From the NCBI RefSeq assembly GCF_000284015.1, contig NC_016943.1, positions 3,327,541-3,391,540 on the forward strand: a DNA stretch of 64,000 bases, written 5' to 3'. A program made the translations under genes and the position numbers. The stretch comes from Blastococcus saxobsidens DD2. Lineage in GTDB: Bacteria; Actinomycetota; Actinomycetes; Mycobacteriales; Geodermatophilaceae. Under the pieces are notes generated by a model, which saw only the letters and a program-made list of their open reading frames with translations, was not told where the DNA came from and ran no database searches. Shown here one piece after another: positions 1 through 9,378 of the stretch (position 1 is its first letter; each line of letters starts with the position of its first letter).

Positions 1-1439
1 GGCTCGACGGCGCTCCCGGGCCCGGCCTCGACGGCGACGACGGTGCCCGGCACGGGGGCGCGCAGCCCCTCGCCCTGCTCGACCTCGACGGTGTCCCCGG
101 CCAGGTCGGCGAGGTGGTCGTCGACGAACGTGGTGGTCGCGCCCGCGACGTGGGGGTGGGTCAGCAGCGCGCGGAGGAAGGCGGTGTTGGTGGCGACGCC
201 GTCGACGCGGGTCTCGGCCAGCGCACGGTCGAGGTGGCGCAGCGCGTCGGCGAGGCTCCCGTGCCGCTCGTGCACGACCACCTTGGCCAGCAGCGGGTCG
301 AAGCGCGGGCTCTGCTCGGTGCCGGGGCGGGCAGCGGTGTCGACCCGCACGCCCGGACCGCCGGGGAGCACGAGCCCGGTGATCGTCCCGGCGGAGGGGA
401 CGACGGCGCCGTCGGCGCTGAGCGTCTCCGCGTTCACCCGCGCCTGCACCGCCCAGCCGACCGGCCGGGGCGCGCCGTCGGCGAGGCCGAGGATGGGAAG
501 CGTGGCGCCGGTGGCGACCCGGAGCTGCAGCCGGACCAGGTCCAGGCCCAGGGTCTCCTCGGTGACGGTGTGCTCCACCTGCAGCCGCGGGTTGCACTCG
601 AGGAACACGTAGGACCCGGGCCGGACCAGGAACTCCACCGTGGCGAGGCCGCGCAGACCGACCTGGGCAGCCAGTGCCGCCGCGGACCGGTGCAGCTGCT
701 TCCGGACGTCGTCGGGGAGGTCGGGCGCCGGGGCGATCTCGACGACCTTCTGCCGCCGGCGCTGCAGCGAGCAGTCGCGGTCGCCGAGGACGACGACGTG
801 CTCGTGCGCGTCCCCGAGCACCTGGACCTCGATGTGCCGGGCGCTCTCGACCAGCTCCTCGGCCAGCAGTGCCCCGGTGCCGAAGGCGACGCGGGCCTCG
901 TCGGACACCTCGGCCACGGCAGCCGCCACGTCGTCGCCCCGGCGGAGGATGCGGGTGGCCCGGCCGCCGCCGCCGAACCGGGCCTTGAGCATGACGGCGC
1001 CGGTGCGCTCGAGGAGGCCGGCGACGGTTGCCGGGTCGCCGTCGCCACCCCGCGGCACGGGGACACCGGCGGCGACGGCGGCGTCCCGGGCCGCTGCCTT
1101 GTCGCCCAGGACGGCGAGGGTGTCCTGCCGCGGGCCGACCACGGTCAGCTCGGCGTCCGCGCAGGCCTCCGGCAGGTCCGTGGTCTCGGAGAGGAAGCCG
1201 TAGCCGGGGTGGACGAGGTCGCAGCCGGTGGCGAGCGCCGCCCGCACGACGTCGGCGGCATCGAGGTAGGCGGCCGGACCGCTGCCGGCGAGCACGTAGG
1301 CCTCGTCGGCGGCGGCGAGGTGCGGCGCGTCCGGCTCGTCGGCGGCGGTGACGGCGACCGAGGTGATGCCCTCGGCGGCCGCGGCCCGGGCGATGCGGAC
1401 GGCGATCTCACCGCGGTTGGCGATCAGCAGGCGAGGCAC
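1..1439 (-). CDS. Biotin carboxylase subunit of an acyl-CoA carboxylase (3' end cut by window)
   Basis: ATP-dependent carboxylation of biotin, the first half-reaction of acetyl/propionyl-CoA carboxylase. Translating the minus strand from the GTG at 1439 gives an open frame to the window edge (479 codons). It begins with the family N-terminus LLIANRGEIAVRIAR, has a glycine-rich ATP-grasp loop (RFGGGGRATR), the signature NPRLQVEHTVTE, and ends in APVPGTVVAVEAG, which is the start of a biotinyl (BCCP) domain. The MKM biotin site should lie just outside the window. A fused BC-BCCP alpha subunit is usual in actinobacteria; the acyl substrate cannot be told from this subunit alone. The overlapping plus-strand frames are antisense shadows of this gene. 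Confidence 0.9.
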   Translation of the reverse strand, partial: MPRLLIANRGEIAVRIARAAAAEGITSVAVTAADEPDAPHLAAADEAYVLAGSGPAAYLDAADVVRAALATGCDLVHPGYGFLSETTDLPEACADAELTVVGPRQDTLAVLGDKAAARDAAVAAGVPVPRGGDGDPATVAGLLERTGAVMLKARFGGGGRATRILRRGDDVAAAVAEVSDEARVAFGTGALLAEELVESARHIEVQVLGDAHEHVVVLGDRDCSLQRRRQKVVEIAPAPDLPDDVRKQLHRSAAALAAQVGLRGLATVEFLVRPGSYVFLECNPRLQVEHTVTEETLGLDLVRLQLRVATGATLPILGLADGAPRPVGWAVQARVNAETLSADGAVVPSAGTITGLVLPGGPGVRVDTAARPGTEQSPRFDPLLAKVVVHERHGSLADALRHLDRALAETRVDGVATNTAFLRALLTHPHVAGATTTFVDDHLADLAGDTVEVEQGEGLRAPVPGTVVAVEAGPGSAVE

Positions 1440-1534
1440 CCGGCGATGCTCGCACGGCCCGCAGGCACTCGCGTCCCCGTTCCGACGTACCTGCGGGTTA
1501 CCGTCCGGCGCACCCCTCGAACGCCTGGAGTCCC

Positions 1535-2626
1535 GTGACCGACGACCCCGCGCTCCCTCCTCCGCACCGCTTCCTGCAGCCCGGTCTGTGGCTCGACCGC
1601 TTCGACCTCGCCGGCGGCATGCTGCTGCAGGCCCAGTGGGACGGCGGCATGCCCTACCAGCGGACCGGCGAGGTGACCGGTGCCGCCGGTGATCCGCTCG
1701 ACCTGCTGCCCGAGGAAGCGGTCGTCCGTCTCGACCGCAAGGACGGGAGCAGCCGCGCCGTCGTGGTGGCGCTCCCGGGCCTGCTGGCGAAGGTGGAGGT
1801 GCAGCACCGGATGACGACGGTCGAGGTGGTGGGTGCGAACGTGTCCGCCGTCGAGGAGCTGGTGGCGCACGTCGTCGCGGGGGCGGAGCTGGTGGCGACG
1901 GCACCCGAGGGTGAGGTGCAGATGGCCTTCTGGTCCTACGCGCAGGGAGGCGGCTCGGAGTCCTCCCGCCACGTCACCGCACCGGCGTGGGCCGACGCCG
2001 CGGCGAACTACGCGGGGCGGACGAGGCAGTCGCTGGTCCCGCTCATGGCGGCACGGGACATGTCCGGCCGGGTCGGGCGGCTGGTGCTCTGGCACGGGGA
2101 GCCCGGTACGGGCAAGACCACGGCGGTGCGTGCGCTCAGCCGCGAGTGGGCGGACTGGTGCCGGCCGCACTACGTGATGGACCCGGAGCGGCTGTTCGCC
2201 GAGCCGCAGTACCTGCTGCAGGTGGCCGGGATCGACGAGGACGAGGACGACGACGGGCGCTGGCGCCTGGTCGTCGCCGAGGACTGCGACGACTACCTGC
2301 GGTCCGACGCCAAGGCACGTGCCGGCGCATCGCTCGGCCGGCTGCTCAACCTGTGCGACGGCATCCTCGGGCACGGCCTCCAGGTGCTGGTGCTGCTCAC
2401 GACGAACGAGGACGTCGGCCGGTTGCACCCGGCTGTCACCCGGCCGGGCCGCTGCCTGAGCCAGGTGGAGTTCGAGCGCCTCTCGCCGGCCGAGGCGCAG
2501 GCGTGGCTGGGCGGGTCGACCGATGCCCCCGAGCGGCCGATGACGCTGGCGGAGCTGTACGCGATCCGCGAGGAGCGCACGCACCCGGCGCACGCCTTCG
2601 CGCAGGAGGTCGGTGGCTACCTGTGA
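1535..2626 (+). CDS. AAA family ATPase with DUF5925-type N-terminus
   Basis: 363 residues from a GTG start. The N-terminal half (about 1-180) looks like the actinobacterial DUF5925 region. The C-terminal half is an AAA ATPase with Walker A GEPGTGKTT at about 188-196, a Walker-B-like stretch LVVAEDCDD near 245 and a sensor-type LLTTNED near 285, followed by an arginine (HPAVTRPGR) in arginine-finger position. Walker B ends in E-D rather than the classic D-E, which is seen in this family. The gene is divergent from the carboxylase with about 95 bp between starts. Cellular role unknown; probably a soluble ATP-driven remodelling protein. Confidence 0.8.
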   Translation: MTDDPALPPPHRFLQPGLWLDRFDLAGGMLLQAQWDGGMPYQRTGEVTGAAGDPLDLLPEEAVVRLDRKDGSSRAVVVALPGLLAKVEVQHRMTTVEVVGANVSAVEELVAHVVAGAELVATAPEGEVQMAFWSYAQGGGSESSRHVTAPAWADAAANYAGRTRQSLVPLMAARDMSGRVGRLVLWHGEPGTGKTTAVRALSREWADWCRPHYVMDPERLFAEPQYLLQVAGIDEDEDDDGRWRLVVAEDCDDYLRSDAKARAGASLGRLLNLCDGILGHGLQVLVLLTTNEDVGRLHPAVTRPGRCLSQVEFERLSPAEAQAWLGGSTDAPERPMTLAELYAIREERTHPAHAFAQEVGGYL

Positions 2627-2681
2627 CCCACGACGTCCGTCGCAGGCGATCCGGTCCCGGCGGCGGTGAGACCGCCCGCCG

Positions 2682-3380
2682 TCACCTGCTCGGCGTGAGG
2701 TCGTCGGTGAGCACCCAGGCCGGTGGCGCGGCGAGCGTACTAATCCAGCTCGTGACGAGGGCTTCACGCTGCGGGTGGCGGCGGATGAGGGCGCGCCGGT
2801 AGACGGCGGCAAGCCGGTCGGCGTACTCGACGAGGCGGAGCACGCGGGAGCGGGCGACATCGGCCCGGTTCTGCCGGCGGACCTCCAGCTGCGCCTCCTC
2901 GGCGAGGGTGGCGTCGAGCCGGAGCTGGGCCTCGAGCTGCTCGCTCTTGGCCGCCTCGACGGTCCGCCGGTGCTCGGTGGCGCGCCGCTGGCGGACCAGC
3001 TCGGCGGGGACGTCCCCCTCCCCCTGCTTGCGGCGGTTCAGCTCCTGTTCGGTCGGCCGGACGGCGGCGCGGATGGCCTGCTCGGTACGGACGGCCAGGT
3101 CGCGCTGCAGGGCGGTGAGCTGGCTATCGATCTCGGCCAGGCGCACGTCGATGGCCCGGATGTCGGCGTAGTACCGGGTGCGCTCGTGCTCGCAGGCGTC
3201 GTCCCGGCGGGCGACGAGGTCGCGCAGCACCGTGGTCGTGTCGGCGTTCAGGCCGATGGGCAGGCCCGCGCGCCGGTCGCTGCGGGCGCTCCACACGAGC
3301 CGCCAGCGGACGGGCCAGTAGACGGGCAGCGAGCGGTACGACGGGTCGAACCGTTCGTCCTTCGACGTCCGTGCAGCCAC
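2682..3380 (-). CDS. Hypothetical protein with central coiled coil
   Basis: I do not recognise the family. The open frame extends to 3635, but its first 85 residues are low-complexity arginine-rich and look non-coding. I therefore place the start at the GTG at 3380, giving 232 residues beginning VAARTSKDERFDPSYR. A tryptophan-rich segment (YWPVRWRLVW) is followed by about 110 residues of heptad-like charged sequence (RLAEIDSQLTALQRDL onward), predicted coiled coil, and a C-terminal helix with aromatic residues. No signal peptide or obvious catalytic motif. Convergent with the AAA gene, 55 bp away. Confidence 0.5.
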   Translation of the reverse strand: MAARTSKDERFDPSYRSLPVYWPVRWRLVWSARSDRRAGLPIGLNADTTTVLRDLVARRDDACEHERTRYYADIRAIDVRLAEIDSQLTALQRDLAVRTEQAIRAAVRPTEQELNRRKQGEGDVPAELVRQRRATEHRRTVEAAKSEQLEAQLRLDATLAEEAQLEVRRQNRADVARSRVLRLVEYADRLAAVYRRALIRRHPQREALVTSWISTLAAPPAWVLTDDLTPSR

Positions 3381-3700
3381 AGCGTGTCCCCCCCGTGGCG
3401 GGCCGCACCCCCGCCGGTCTTCCGTGGGGTGCAGACGCAACGGCTCACGCCGCGTCGCAGATCCCCCCGTGGAACGCCACCGTCGTGCGACTGATCGAAG
3501 CCTGCCTGGGCGGAACTCCGGTGACGGTGAGCGACCAAAGGCTAGGAGCGCGCACCGTCCATGCGGGCCGTTGGTTACGGAAAGTGCTGATATCCCCCTC
3601 GGAGGGGTGAGAAACGGGCTCGCCCCGTCACCCATACGCGCGACGGCCGCTCACCCGCTCGTGACCACCCGCTGGACCCCGCGACCGGGTACGGCACGGC
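3381..3700. other. Intergenic region without a recognised gene
   Basis: About 320 bp between two minus-strand genes. Frames open here are arginine/serine-rich with no family resemblance. It presumably contains the promoter of the coiled-coil gene. The 3' end of the DUF222-HNH gene sits at 3701. No clear hairpin or promoter was identified. Confidence 0.4.
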
Positions 3701-4906
3701 TCAGGAGGCGAGCGCTGTGCCGATCAGGATCTCGGTGCCGTCGGGCCGATAGGTGTGCCATCGGCCCTGGCTATCTCGCTCGATCCGGAACCCGTGATGG
3801 ACGTTGGTGTGGTGCCGTTCGCACAGCAGGGCGCCGTTCTCCAGCGACGTCTCACCGCCGAAGAGCCAGTGGATCAGGTGGTGCACCTCGCACCAGTACT
3901 TCGGCGCACCGCAGCCGGCGAAGACGCAGGTGTCGTCGCGGAGCTCGACGGCCCGGCGGAGGTGCGGCGGATAGACCCGCTTGGTGCGTCCCATGTCCAG
4001 CGGGAGGCCGTCGCCGTCGACCAGGACCGGGACAACACTGCCGTCGCAGGCCAGCTGGCGGACCTTGGCGGCCGACAGCAGGCTCCCGAACGCGGTGGTG
4101 GCGCTGGCCGGGCCGGGAGCCGGGTCGAACAGGTCGGTGGAGGTGATGGTGACGACGACGGTCGGCTTGACCGTGCGCAGGAACGGCAGGTGGCCGGAGG
4201 CGAGCTGGTTGTCGGCGAGCTGGACCAGCGCGTCGGCGAGCTGCTGGGCGCGGGTGCGCAGGTCACCCTTCGGACGGTCGGCCTGGACGACCGCCTCCAG
4301 CGCCGCCTGCAGCTTCTCCCCGCCGACGGCGTCGAGCTGGCCGCGAATGACCACCGTGCCGTCCGAGAATGTCGAGAGGGTCAGCCCCCGCTCCTCGGTG
4401 GGATCCGGCTCGGGCCCGTCGGGGTCGAGCCGGGCGAGGTAGTGCTGCACCACCCGGCCCAGCTGCCGGATGTCGCGGGAGGCGGCGACCGCGGTGAACA
4501 CCTCATCCAGATCCGCGAGGTCGACACCCAGCGCGAGCGCCGCCGTCCGCCGGTCCTCCTTCACGACCGGCGCGACGACGGCGACCTGCTCGGCCGTCAC
4601 GGCACCCTCGGCGAAGGCGGCGGCGAGTGCCGGCAGGTGGTCCAGCGCCCGGCCGTTGCGGACGAGCTGACCGGCGGCCGCAGCACTCAACCGGCCGCGA
4701 CCGCGCAGCCACGACTGCATCGACCTCATGCCGTCGTCCTCGGGCGCCTGCTGCAGTTCCGCGGCCCGGACCCGGCGGGCGAGCTGCGCGTCGATGCGGT
4801 TGCGCGCCTCGAGCAGCTCGGTGATCTCGTCCAGCTGCTGGCGCGGCGGCAGACTCCGGACGTCGTCCGCGGCCAGGGCGTCGAGGGCCGACTGCAGCTC
4901 GCTCAC
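3701..4906 (-). CDS. DUF222 / HNH endonuclease domain protein (13E12-repeat type)
   Basis: 401 residues, ATG start. The N-terminal 300 residues are the alpha-helical DUF222 region typical of actinobacterial 13E12-like proteins. The C-terminus carries an HNH nuclease: a cysteine pair in CVFAGC, then CEVHHLIHWLFGG, an asparagine in SLENGALLC, and the final ERHH. These families are multicopy in actinobacterial genomes and have no assigned biological substrate; mobile or homing behaviour has been proposed. Length and motifs are complete, so the protein is probably active as a nuclease. It is divergent from the SMP-30 gene. Confidence 0.88.
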   Translation of the reverse strand: MSELQSALDALAADDVRSLPPRQQLDEITELLEARNRIDAQLARRVRAAELQQAPEDDGMRSMQSWLRGRGRLSAAAAGQLVRNGRALDHLPALAAAFAEGAVTAEQVAVVAPVVKEDRRTAALALGVDLADLDEVFTAVAASRDIRQLGRVVQHYLARLDPDGPEPDPTEERGLTLSTFSDGTVVIRGQLDAVGGEKLQAALEAVVQADRPKGDLRTRAQQLADALVQLADNQLASGHLPFLRTVKPTVVVTITSTDLFDPAPGPASATTAFGSLLSAAKVRQLACDGSVVPVLVDGDGLPLDMGRTKRVYPPHLRRAVELRDDTCVFAGCGAPKYWCEVHHLIHWLFGGETSLENGALLCERHHTNVHHGFRIERDSQGRWHTYRPDGTEILIGTALAS

Positions 4907-5046
4907 GACACCTCCTCGCCGCTCGAACTGATGTACGAATGCTACTCCTGGCCAGTGACAGGCCGCGACACGAATCCACAGGTCAGGAGGCCGTCCACGG
5001 TTGCTCCGGTCGTGTTGACCGCCGGGACGTCGTAGCGTCCGGAGGC

Positions 5047-5946
5047 ATGGCAGAGCGAGCGTTCCGGACGGTGCTGGAGGGCGGTTCGTACTTCGAGGGG
5101 CCGCGGTGGCACGGCGGCGCCTGGTGGGCGTCGGACTTCTACCGCCACACGGTCAGCCGGGTGGCACCCGAGGGCGGCGAGACCGTCGTCGTCGAGGTGG
5201 AGAACCAGCCGTCCGGGCTGGGCTGGCTGCCCGGCGGCTCGCTGCTGGTCGTGTCGATGAAGGACCACCGGCTGCTGCGCGTGACCGACGGCCGGGTGTC
5301 GACGCACGCCGACCTCTCCGACGTCTGCGGCGGGCACCTCAACGACATGGTGGTCGACGCGTCCGGCCGGGCGTTCGTCGGCGACTTCGGCTTCGACCTC
5401 ATGGGCGGCGGTGCGCCGGCGTCCGCGTCGGTGAAGCGGGTCGACCCCGACGGCACCGTGACCGTGGTGGCCGAGGACCTGCGGTTCCCGAACGGCTCGG
5501 TGATCACCCCGGACGGCGGAACGCTGATCGTCGGCGAGACCTGGGGCAACCGGTTCACCGCCTTCGACATCGCCGCGGACGGCTCGCTGTCGGGCCGGCG
5601 GGTGTGGGCGTCGTTCGGGGCGGAGCCGGTGGGGAACTCGGTCGAGGAGCTCATCGGGCAGGTCGTGGTCGCACCCGACGGCTGCACGATGGACGCCGAG
5701 GGCCACGTCTGGCTCGCCGACGGGCTGAACTCCCGCGTCCTCCGGGTCGCAGCCGGTGGCGCGATCGCCGAGGAGATCCCGGCCCCGGACGGGATGGGGG
5801 TCTTCGCCTGCGCGCTCGGTGGGGACGACGGCCGCCAGCTGCTGATGTGCTGCGCCCCGGACTTCTACGAGCACACCCGCGCACCGGTGCGCGAGGCGGT
5901 GCTGGTGACGACGGAGGTCGCCGTCCCGCACGCCGGCTTCCCCTGA
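5047..5946 (+). CDS. SMP-30/gluconolactonase-like beta-propeller hydrolase
   Basis: 299 residues from the ATG at 5047, preceded by a GGAGG-like site (tccggaggc). The longer open frame upstream is not supported. Features of the SMP-30/LRE family: early FEGPRWHGGAWWASDF metal-binding glutamate region, HLNDMVVDASGRAFVGDFGF (Asn-Asp metal ligands), RFPNGSVITPDGGTLIVGET, and a late DGCTMDAEGHVWLADG repeat. Members hydrolyse sugar lactones or related lactones using a divalent metal inside a six-bladed propeller. Cytosolic, with no signal peptide. The substrate cannot be predicted. Confidence 0.85.
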   Translation: MAERAFRTVLEGGSYFEGPRWHGGAWWASDFYRHTVSRVAPEGGETVVVEVENQPSGLGWLPGGSLLVVSMKDHRLLRVTDGRVSTHADLSDVCGGHLNDMVVDASGRAFVGDFGFDLMGGGAPASASVKRVDPDGTVTVVAEDLRFPNGSVITPDGGTLIVGETWGNRFTAFDIAADGSLSGRRVWASFGAEPVGNSVEELIGQVVVAPDGCTMDAEGHVWLADGLNSRVLRVAAGGAIAEEIPAPDGMGVFACALGGDDGRQLLMCCAPDFYEHTRAPVREAVLVTTEVAVPHAGFP

Positions 5947-6038
5947 CCGGCCGGTGCCAAGCGGTGAACCGCGGCAGCCGCTCAGCACGGCGCCCCGCTG
6001 AGCTCGGGCCGCAGCGTCGCGGCCATGGCGGCCTGGAG

Positions 6039-6991
6039 CTACCCCTGTAGTTGGCGGAGGACGTCGGCCGGGATGCGCCCGCGGTCGCTGACCTCGATGC
6101 CCTGCGCTCGAGCCCAGGCCCGGATCTGGGCCGACGTCCGTGGCGCCTCCGGCACCGGGTTACCGGGTGTGAAGGAGTCCTCCAGGTCCGCGGTCGACCG
6201 TGCCGCCCCGAGCTCGGCGAGACAGGCGCCGAGCCAGCGGTAGACCCATTCCTGCGCCAGCGGCCTGGTTTCGCAGAAGACGATCGGCACCGAGGGAAAG
6301 CGTGCTTGAGCCTCGGCCAACGCCTCGGCGACGCGGGCGCCCGGGGTGTGCGGGAGCTTGAACAGCCGGCTGTAGCGGTCCTCGACCACCACGGCGGCGC
6401 GGGGCAGCGCCGTGAGGTCAGCGAGGGCATAGGTCAGCTTCCCGGACAGCAGGCTGCCGGCGAGGTCCTCCAGGGTCTTGCGCTCGACGGCGGCGACGAC
6501 GGCGCCGTCGCGTTCGACGGCGTAGTCGCCGGCGGCCAGCCGCCGCCGCCGGGTGGTGGCCTGCTGGGCACCGAACGCGTAGGGGTACTTCTCACCGCTG
6601 TCGACCAGGATGTCGAGCACCTGCCCGTGTGCGCGGGCGGTGGGCAGGTGCACCCCGGGCCGGGCCTGCTTCGTCGTCCGGGGCGACTGCCAAAAGATCA
6701 TCTCGCGGCCGCGGGCCCTGGTGACGACCAGTTGTGAGCGGTTCTCCCGGGCCCGCGCCAGCACCAGGTCGATCGCGGGACCGCGGCGCGAGCACGACCG
6801 GACCGCGTGCCGCTCGACGATCTCGGCGTCCGCCGGCCACTCGTCCGCCCGGTGGCAGTAGACCTTGCTCGCCCGGGCCACGGCTCCTTCGCCTTCACCA
6901 CGACCCCGGCCGGACCGAGCGGGATGCGCACCAGATAGGGCAGCGCCGACCCGGGGTCGGGATTGCGTGCCACCAGCAGGTCGTCGACCAC
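6039..6991 (-). pseudogene. ERCC4-domain nuclease with Lsr2-like tail, broken by a one-base frameshift
   Basis: Two overlapping minus frames together make one protein of about 317 residues. The first frame gives the N-terminus (LLVARNPDPGSALPYLVRIPLG ... VVVKAKEPWP). The second continues RASKVYCHRADEWPADAEIVERH and carries the ERCC4 nuclease core: GDYAVERDG and AVERKTLEDL, the metal-binding Asp and ERK...D signature. It ends in an Lsr2-type DNA-binding helix pair (AQIRAWARAQGIEVSDRGRI). One C is missing within the C/G run at 6871-6880; adding it restores W-P-R-A-S-K as I remember it in actinobacterial relatives. This is either a real mutation or a homopolymer sequencing error. If only the downstream frame were used (GTG at 6881), the conserved N-terminus would be lost. 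Start (GTG 6991) is approximate. Confidence 0.75.
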
Positions 6992-7156
6992 GAGCTCAGC
7001 CTGGCACGGCGCACCGGCCTGGCGGGACGCCACCCGGGAGGGACGACGGCAGGATCCGGCCGTGGCACGACCTACCCAGGGGCCACCGGACTCACCGGGC
7101 GGTCGCCGACCCCGCGCTGCAGGGTGAGGTCGGCGACCGCATGGCGAGGTCGGCGA

Positions 7157-7552
7157 TCACCGCCCGGTCGCGTCCACCGTGGCCGGGTCGACCAATGGCC
7201 CGCCGCCGTGCACCCCGTACGCGAGCCGGGCCCGCTCCCGGGCGACGACCGGGCCCTCGTCGCCGATCTGCCGGCAGCCGGGCGAGCACTCGCCCGTGGC
7301 GGCGGAGACGACGAAGCAGGTGACGTTCGGCCAGCCGGCGTCGGTGCAGAACTCGCCGATGTCGGCCAGCACCCGGCCCGCCGCGAGCGGCGCCAGCCCC
7401 GGCTGCAACTGTTCCGCGAACTCCTTGTAGGTCACCGGCCGGACACCCGTCCGGGCGAGCTCCTGCAGGATGTGCAGCCCGGCCACCATGCGACGCGTGC
7501 GCCCCTGCGACCATGGCCGCTCGTCGAGGTAGCGGGCGAGGACGGGATGCAT
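7157..7552 (-). CDS. Hypothetical protein, 131 residues
   Basis: The start is fixed at the ATG at 7552 by the site cgagaggagctgcag just upstream. The longer frame reading into 7720 is a shadow of the NUDIX gene. The protein begins MHPVLARYLDERPWSQGRTRRMV, is mostly helical in its first half (LHILQELARTGVRPVTYKEFAEQL), and contains a pair of cysteines in ECSPGCRQIG that could bind metal. I do not recognise the family. It lies 26 bp downstream of the NUDIX gene and may be co-transcribed with it. Confidence 0.55.
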   Translation of the reverse strand: MHPVLARYLDERPWSQGRTRRMVAGLHILQELARTGVRPVTYKEFAEQLQPGLAPLAAGRVLADIGEFCTDAGWPNVTCFVVSAATGECSPGCRQIGDEGPVVARERARLAYGVHGGGPLVDPATVDATGR

Positions 7553-7578
7553 CTGCAGCTCCTCTCGGGGTGGCCGGC

Positions 7579-8039
7579 TCAACCGGCGAGGTGGGTGGCC
7601 AGCCGATCGAGGAAGGGCACCTGGCCCGGAACGATCTTCGTGCGGGCGGTGGGAAGGTCGAACCAGGCGGCGCGGTCGATCTCGGGGAACGCCTGCAGGC
7701 GTCCCGAGCGCGGCGGCCACTCCAGCTCGAAGGTGTTGCTGCGGACGGCGGTGACGTCGAGGTCGCCCTCCCCTGCCCAGACGGCGAGCACCTTGCGACC
7801 CTTCAGCTCGCCGAGCGGGTGCAGGTCCGCCGCGGGGACCGGCAGGCCGAGCTCCTCGGCGAACTCGCGGCGGGCGGCGGCTTCGGCGTCCTCACCCGGG
7901 TCGTGCTCCCCTTGGCGATCGACCAGGCGCCGTCGTCCTTCGTCGCCCAGAACGGGCCGCCCATGTGCCCGAGGAGCACCTCGACCCGGCCGCCGGGACG
8001 GCGGAACAGCAGGACGCCGGAGCTGTGGACGGGTGGCAT
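7579..8039 (-). pseudogene. NUDIX hydrolase broken by a one-base frameshift in the Nudix box
   Basis: The ATG at 8039 begins PPVHSSGVLLFRRPGGRVEVLLGHMGGPFW...DGAWSIAKG, the classic start of a small MutT-like NUDIX protein. The frame then fails at a run of four Gs on the coding strand (7908-7911). Inserting one G restores the Nudix box: KGEHDP-GEDAEAAARREFAEELG. The restored frame runs on into LAVWAGEGDLDVTAV ... VPFLDRLATHLAG and stops at 7579, for a product of about 153 residues, normal for the family. NUDIX enzymes hydrolyse nucleoside-diphosphate derivatives. As written the catalytic box is out of frame. Homopolymer sequencing error is an equally good explanation. Confidence 0.8.
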
Positions 8040-8070
8040 GCGGCTCAGGGTGGCAGCGGCGCGTGCCACG

Positions 8071-9315
8071 TCAGCGCGTCCTCCGGCGCTGTCGCATCCG
8101 CTGACTGGTCCCGGCGGCGTCGAAGGCCTTGGGGTCGAACGGGCCACCGAGCCAGCCGGTGAGGTCGGGGTGCTCGGGATGACCCGGGTCGGCGAGGACC
8201 TCCCGGAGGCGGGCGTAACCGGGCGGCCCGCCGCAGTCCTCGGGCGGGCAGGCGTGGGCGCCGTCCAGGCAGGTCGGCGCCTCAGCCGCCCGATGGCTCT
8301 CGACGCGGACGTCGTGCTCCCAGCCGTCGCCGAGGTCGTAGTCGTAGCGGAAGACGGTGCCGTCCGGGAGGGAGCCGACGCGCACCGCCCCAGGGTCGCC
8401 CAGGTCGTCCATGTCCTCGACGTCGCCGTACTGCACGCCGTCGAGCTCGACCATCCACAGGTGCGCGTCGCGCCAGCCCATGGCGGCCTGCAGCAGACCG
8501 TGCAGGTCCCGCAGCGTCACCTGTTCAGGGACGACGCATCGGCGCCAGATCGGCGGCTCGACGTTTCGGAGGGTGACGGTCAGCTCCACCGCCGGCACCC
8601 GCCTGCCGGCCACGGGCGGCTGGTCGTGCAGCAGCGCGGCGCGCGCCAGCGCGACCGCCGACGGGGTCGGCGGCTCGTCGCGATATCGCTTGCCGAGCAG
8701 GCCGAGCCGTTCGAAGACGGTCCAGGTCGTGTCGCGCACCGCCAGGAACGCGGTGTGTCGATCGAGCGGCCGGCCGGTCCCGCCGGAGACCCAGCCGAGC
8801 ACGGTCATGCCGGCGGCCACCGCGTCCTCGGGATGCGCGCGCCCGGCGGCGACGCCCAGCAGCCAGAGCAACCCCGCGGTGCGGTCGCTGCCGTTGCGCC
8901 CGGTGGGCAGCTGGGCGGCGATGTGCTGCCAGAGGCCGGCCGGGTCGTCGACGAGCCGCCGGCCCACGGTCGTCGGTCGCAGCTCGTTGCGGTACACCCG
9001 GACGAGCCCGAGCCGGCGGGCGCTCTCGCGCAGTTCGGCAACGGGGACGGTCAGGCTCTCCCGGTTGCCGGCTCCGAGCCAGTCGGCGTCCCAGCCGAGG
9101 GCGTGCATCGTCTCGGCGACCAGCGCCGGCGGCAGGTGGCCCGCGCCGGTGAGCGTCACACCGTCGCCGATCCGGGCGAGGAACCAGCGGTACGGCTCGA
9201 CGACGTCGGGCTCCGGCGCGGGCGGGGCCGCGTGCAGGTCGGCGTCGTGGACCGCCTGGCGAAGCTCGGCATGGCGAGAGATCGCCCGGAGCAGGTCGAC
9301 GACGTCGGGTCCCAT
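8071..9315 (-). CDS. Plasmid pRiA4b ORF-3-like family protein (IS1096 TnpR-like domain)
   Basis: 414 residues from the ATG at 9315. The N-terminal half is helical and unassigned. The C-terminal half, from about residue 240, has the pRiA4b ORF-3 fold signature: VELTVTLRNVEPPIWRRCVVPEQVTLRDLHGLLQAAMGW, then HLWMVELDGVQYGD, FRYDYDLGDGWEHDV, and CPPEDCGGPPGYARL near the end. The family is widespread, found on plasmids and chromosomes, and has no proven function. The longer open frame to 9606 overlaps a divergent gene and was rejected. Divergent from the 9379 gene with 63 bp between starts. Confidence 0.8.
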   Translation of the reverse strand: MGPDVVDLLRAISRHAELRQAVHDADLHAAPPAPEPDVVEPYRWFLARIGDGVTLTGAGHLPPALVAETMHALGWDADWLGAGNRESLTVPVAELRESARRLGLVRVYRNELRPTTVGRRLVDDPAGLWQHIAAQLPTGRNGSDRTAGLLWLLGVAAGRAHPEDAVAAGMTVLGWVSGGTGRPLDRHTAFLAVRDTTWTVFERLGLLGKRYRDEPPTPSAVALARAALLHDQPPVAGRRVPAVELTVTLRNVEPPIWRRCVVPEQVTLRDLHGLLQAAMGWRDAHLWMVELDGVQYGDVEDMDDLGDPGAVRVGSLPDGTVFRYDYDLGDGWEHDVRVESHRAAEAPTCLDGAHACPPEDCGGPPGYARLREVLADPGHPEHPDLTGWLGGPFDPKAFDAAGTSQRMRQRRRTR

Positions 9316-9378
9316 GCCCCGGCAGCCTGCCAGGGTGGGACATCCGAACGACGGCGGACCGGCGGAGGAGGCTTGGTG

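Noticed and set aside
114..1538. 474-codon plus-strand frame
   Set aside because: Antisense to the biotin carboxylase, whose minus frame has all family motifs. Composition is typical of a GC-rich shadow frame.
7513..9378. Long N-terminal part of a 788-codon plus-strand frame
   Set aside because: Antisense to the NUDIX and pRiA4b-like genes. Only the end from the ATG at 9379, with its GGAGGAGG site, looks coding.
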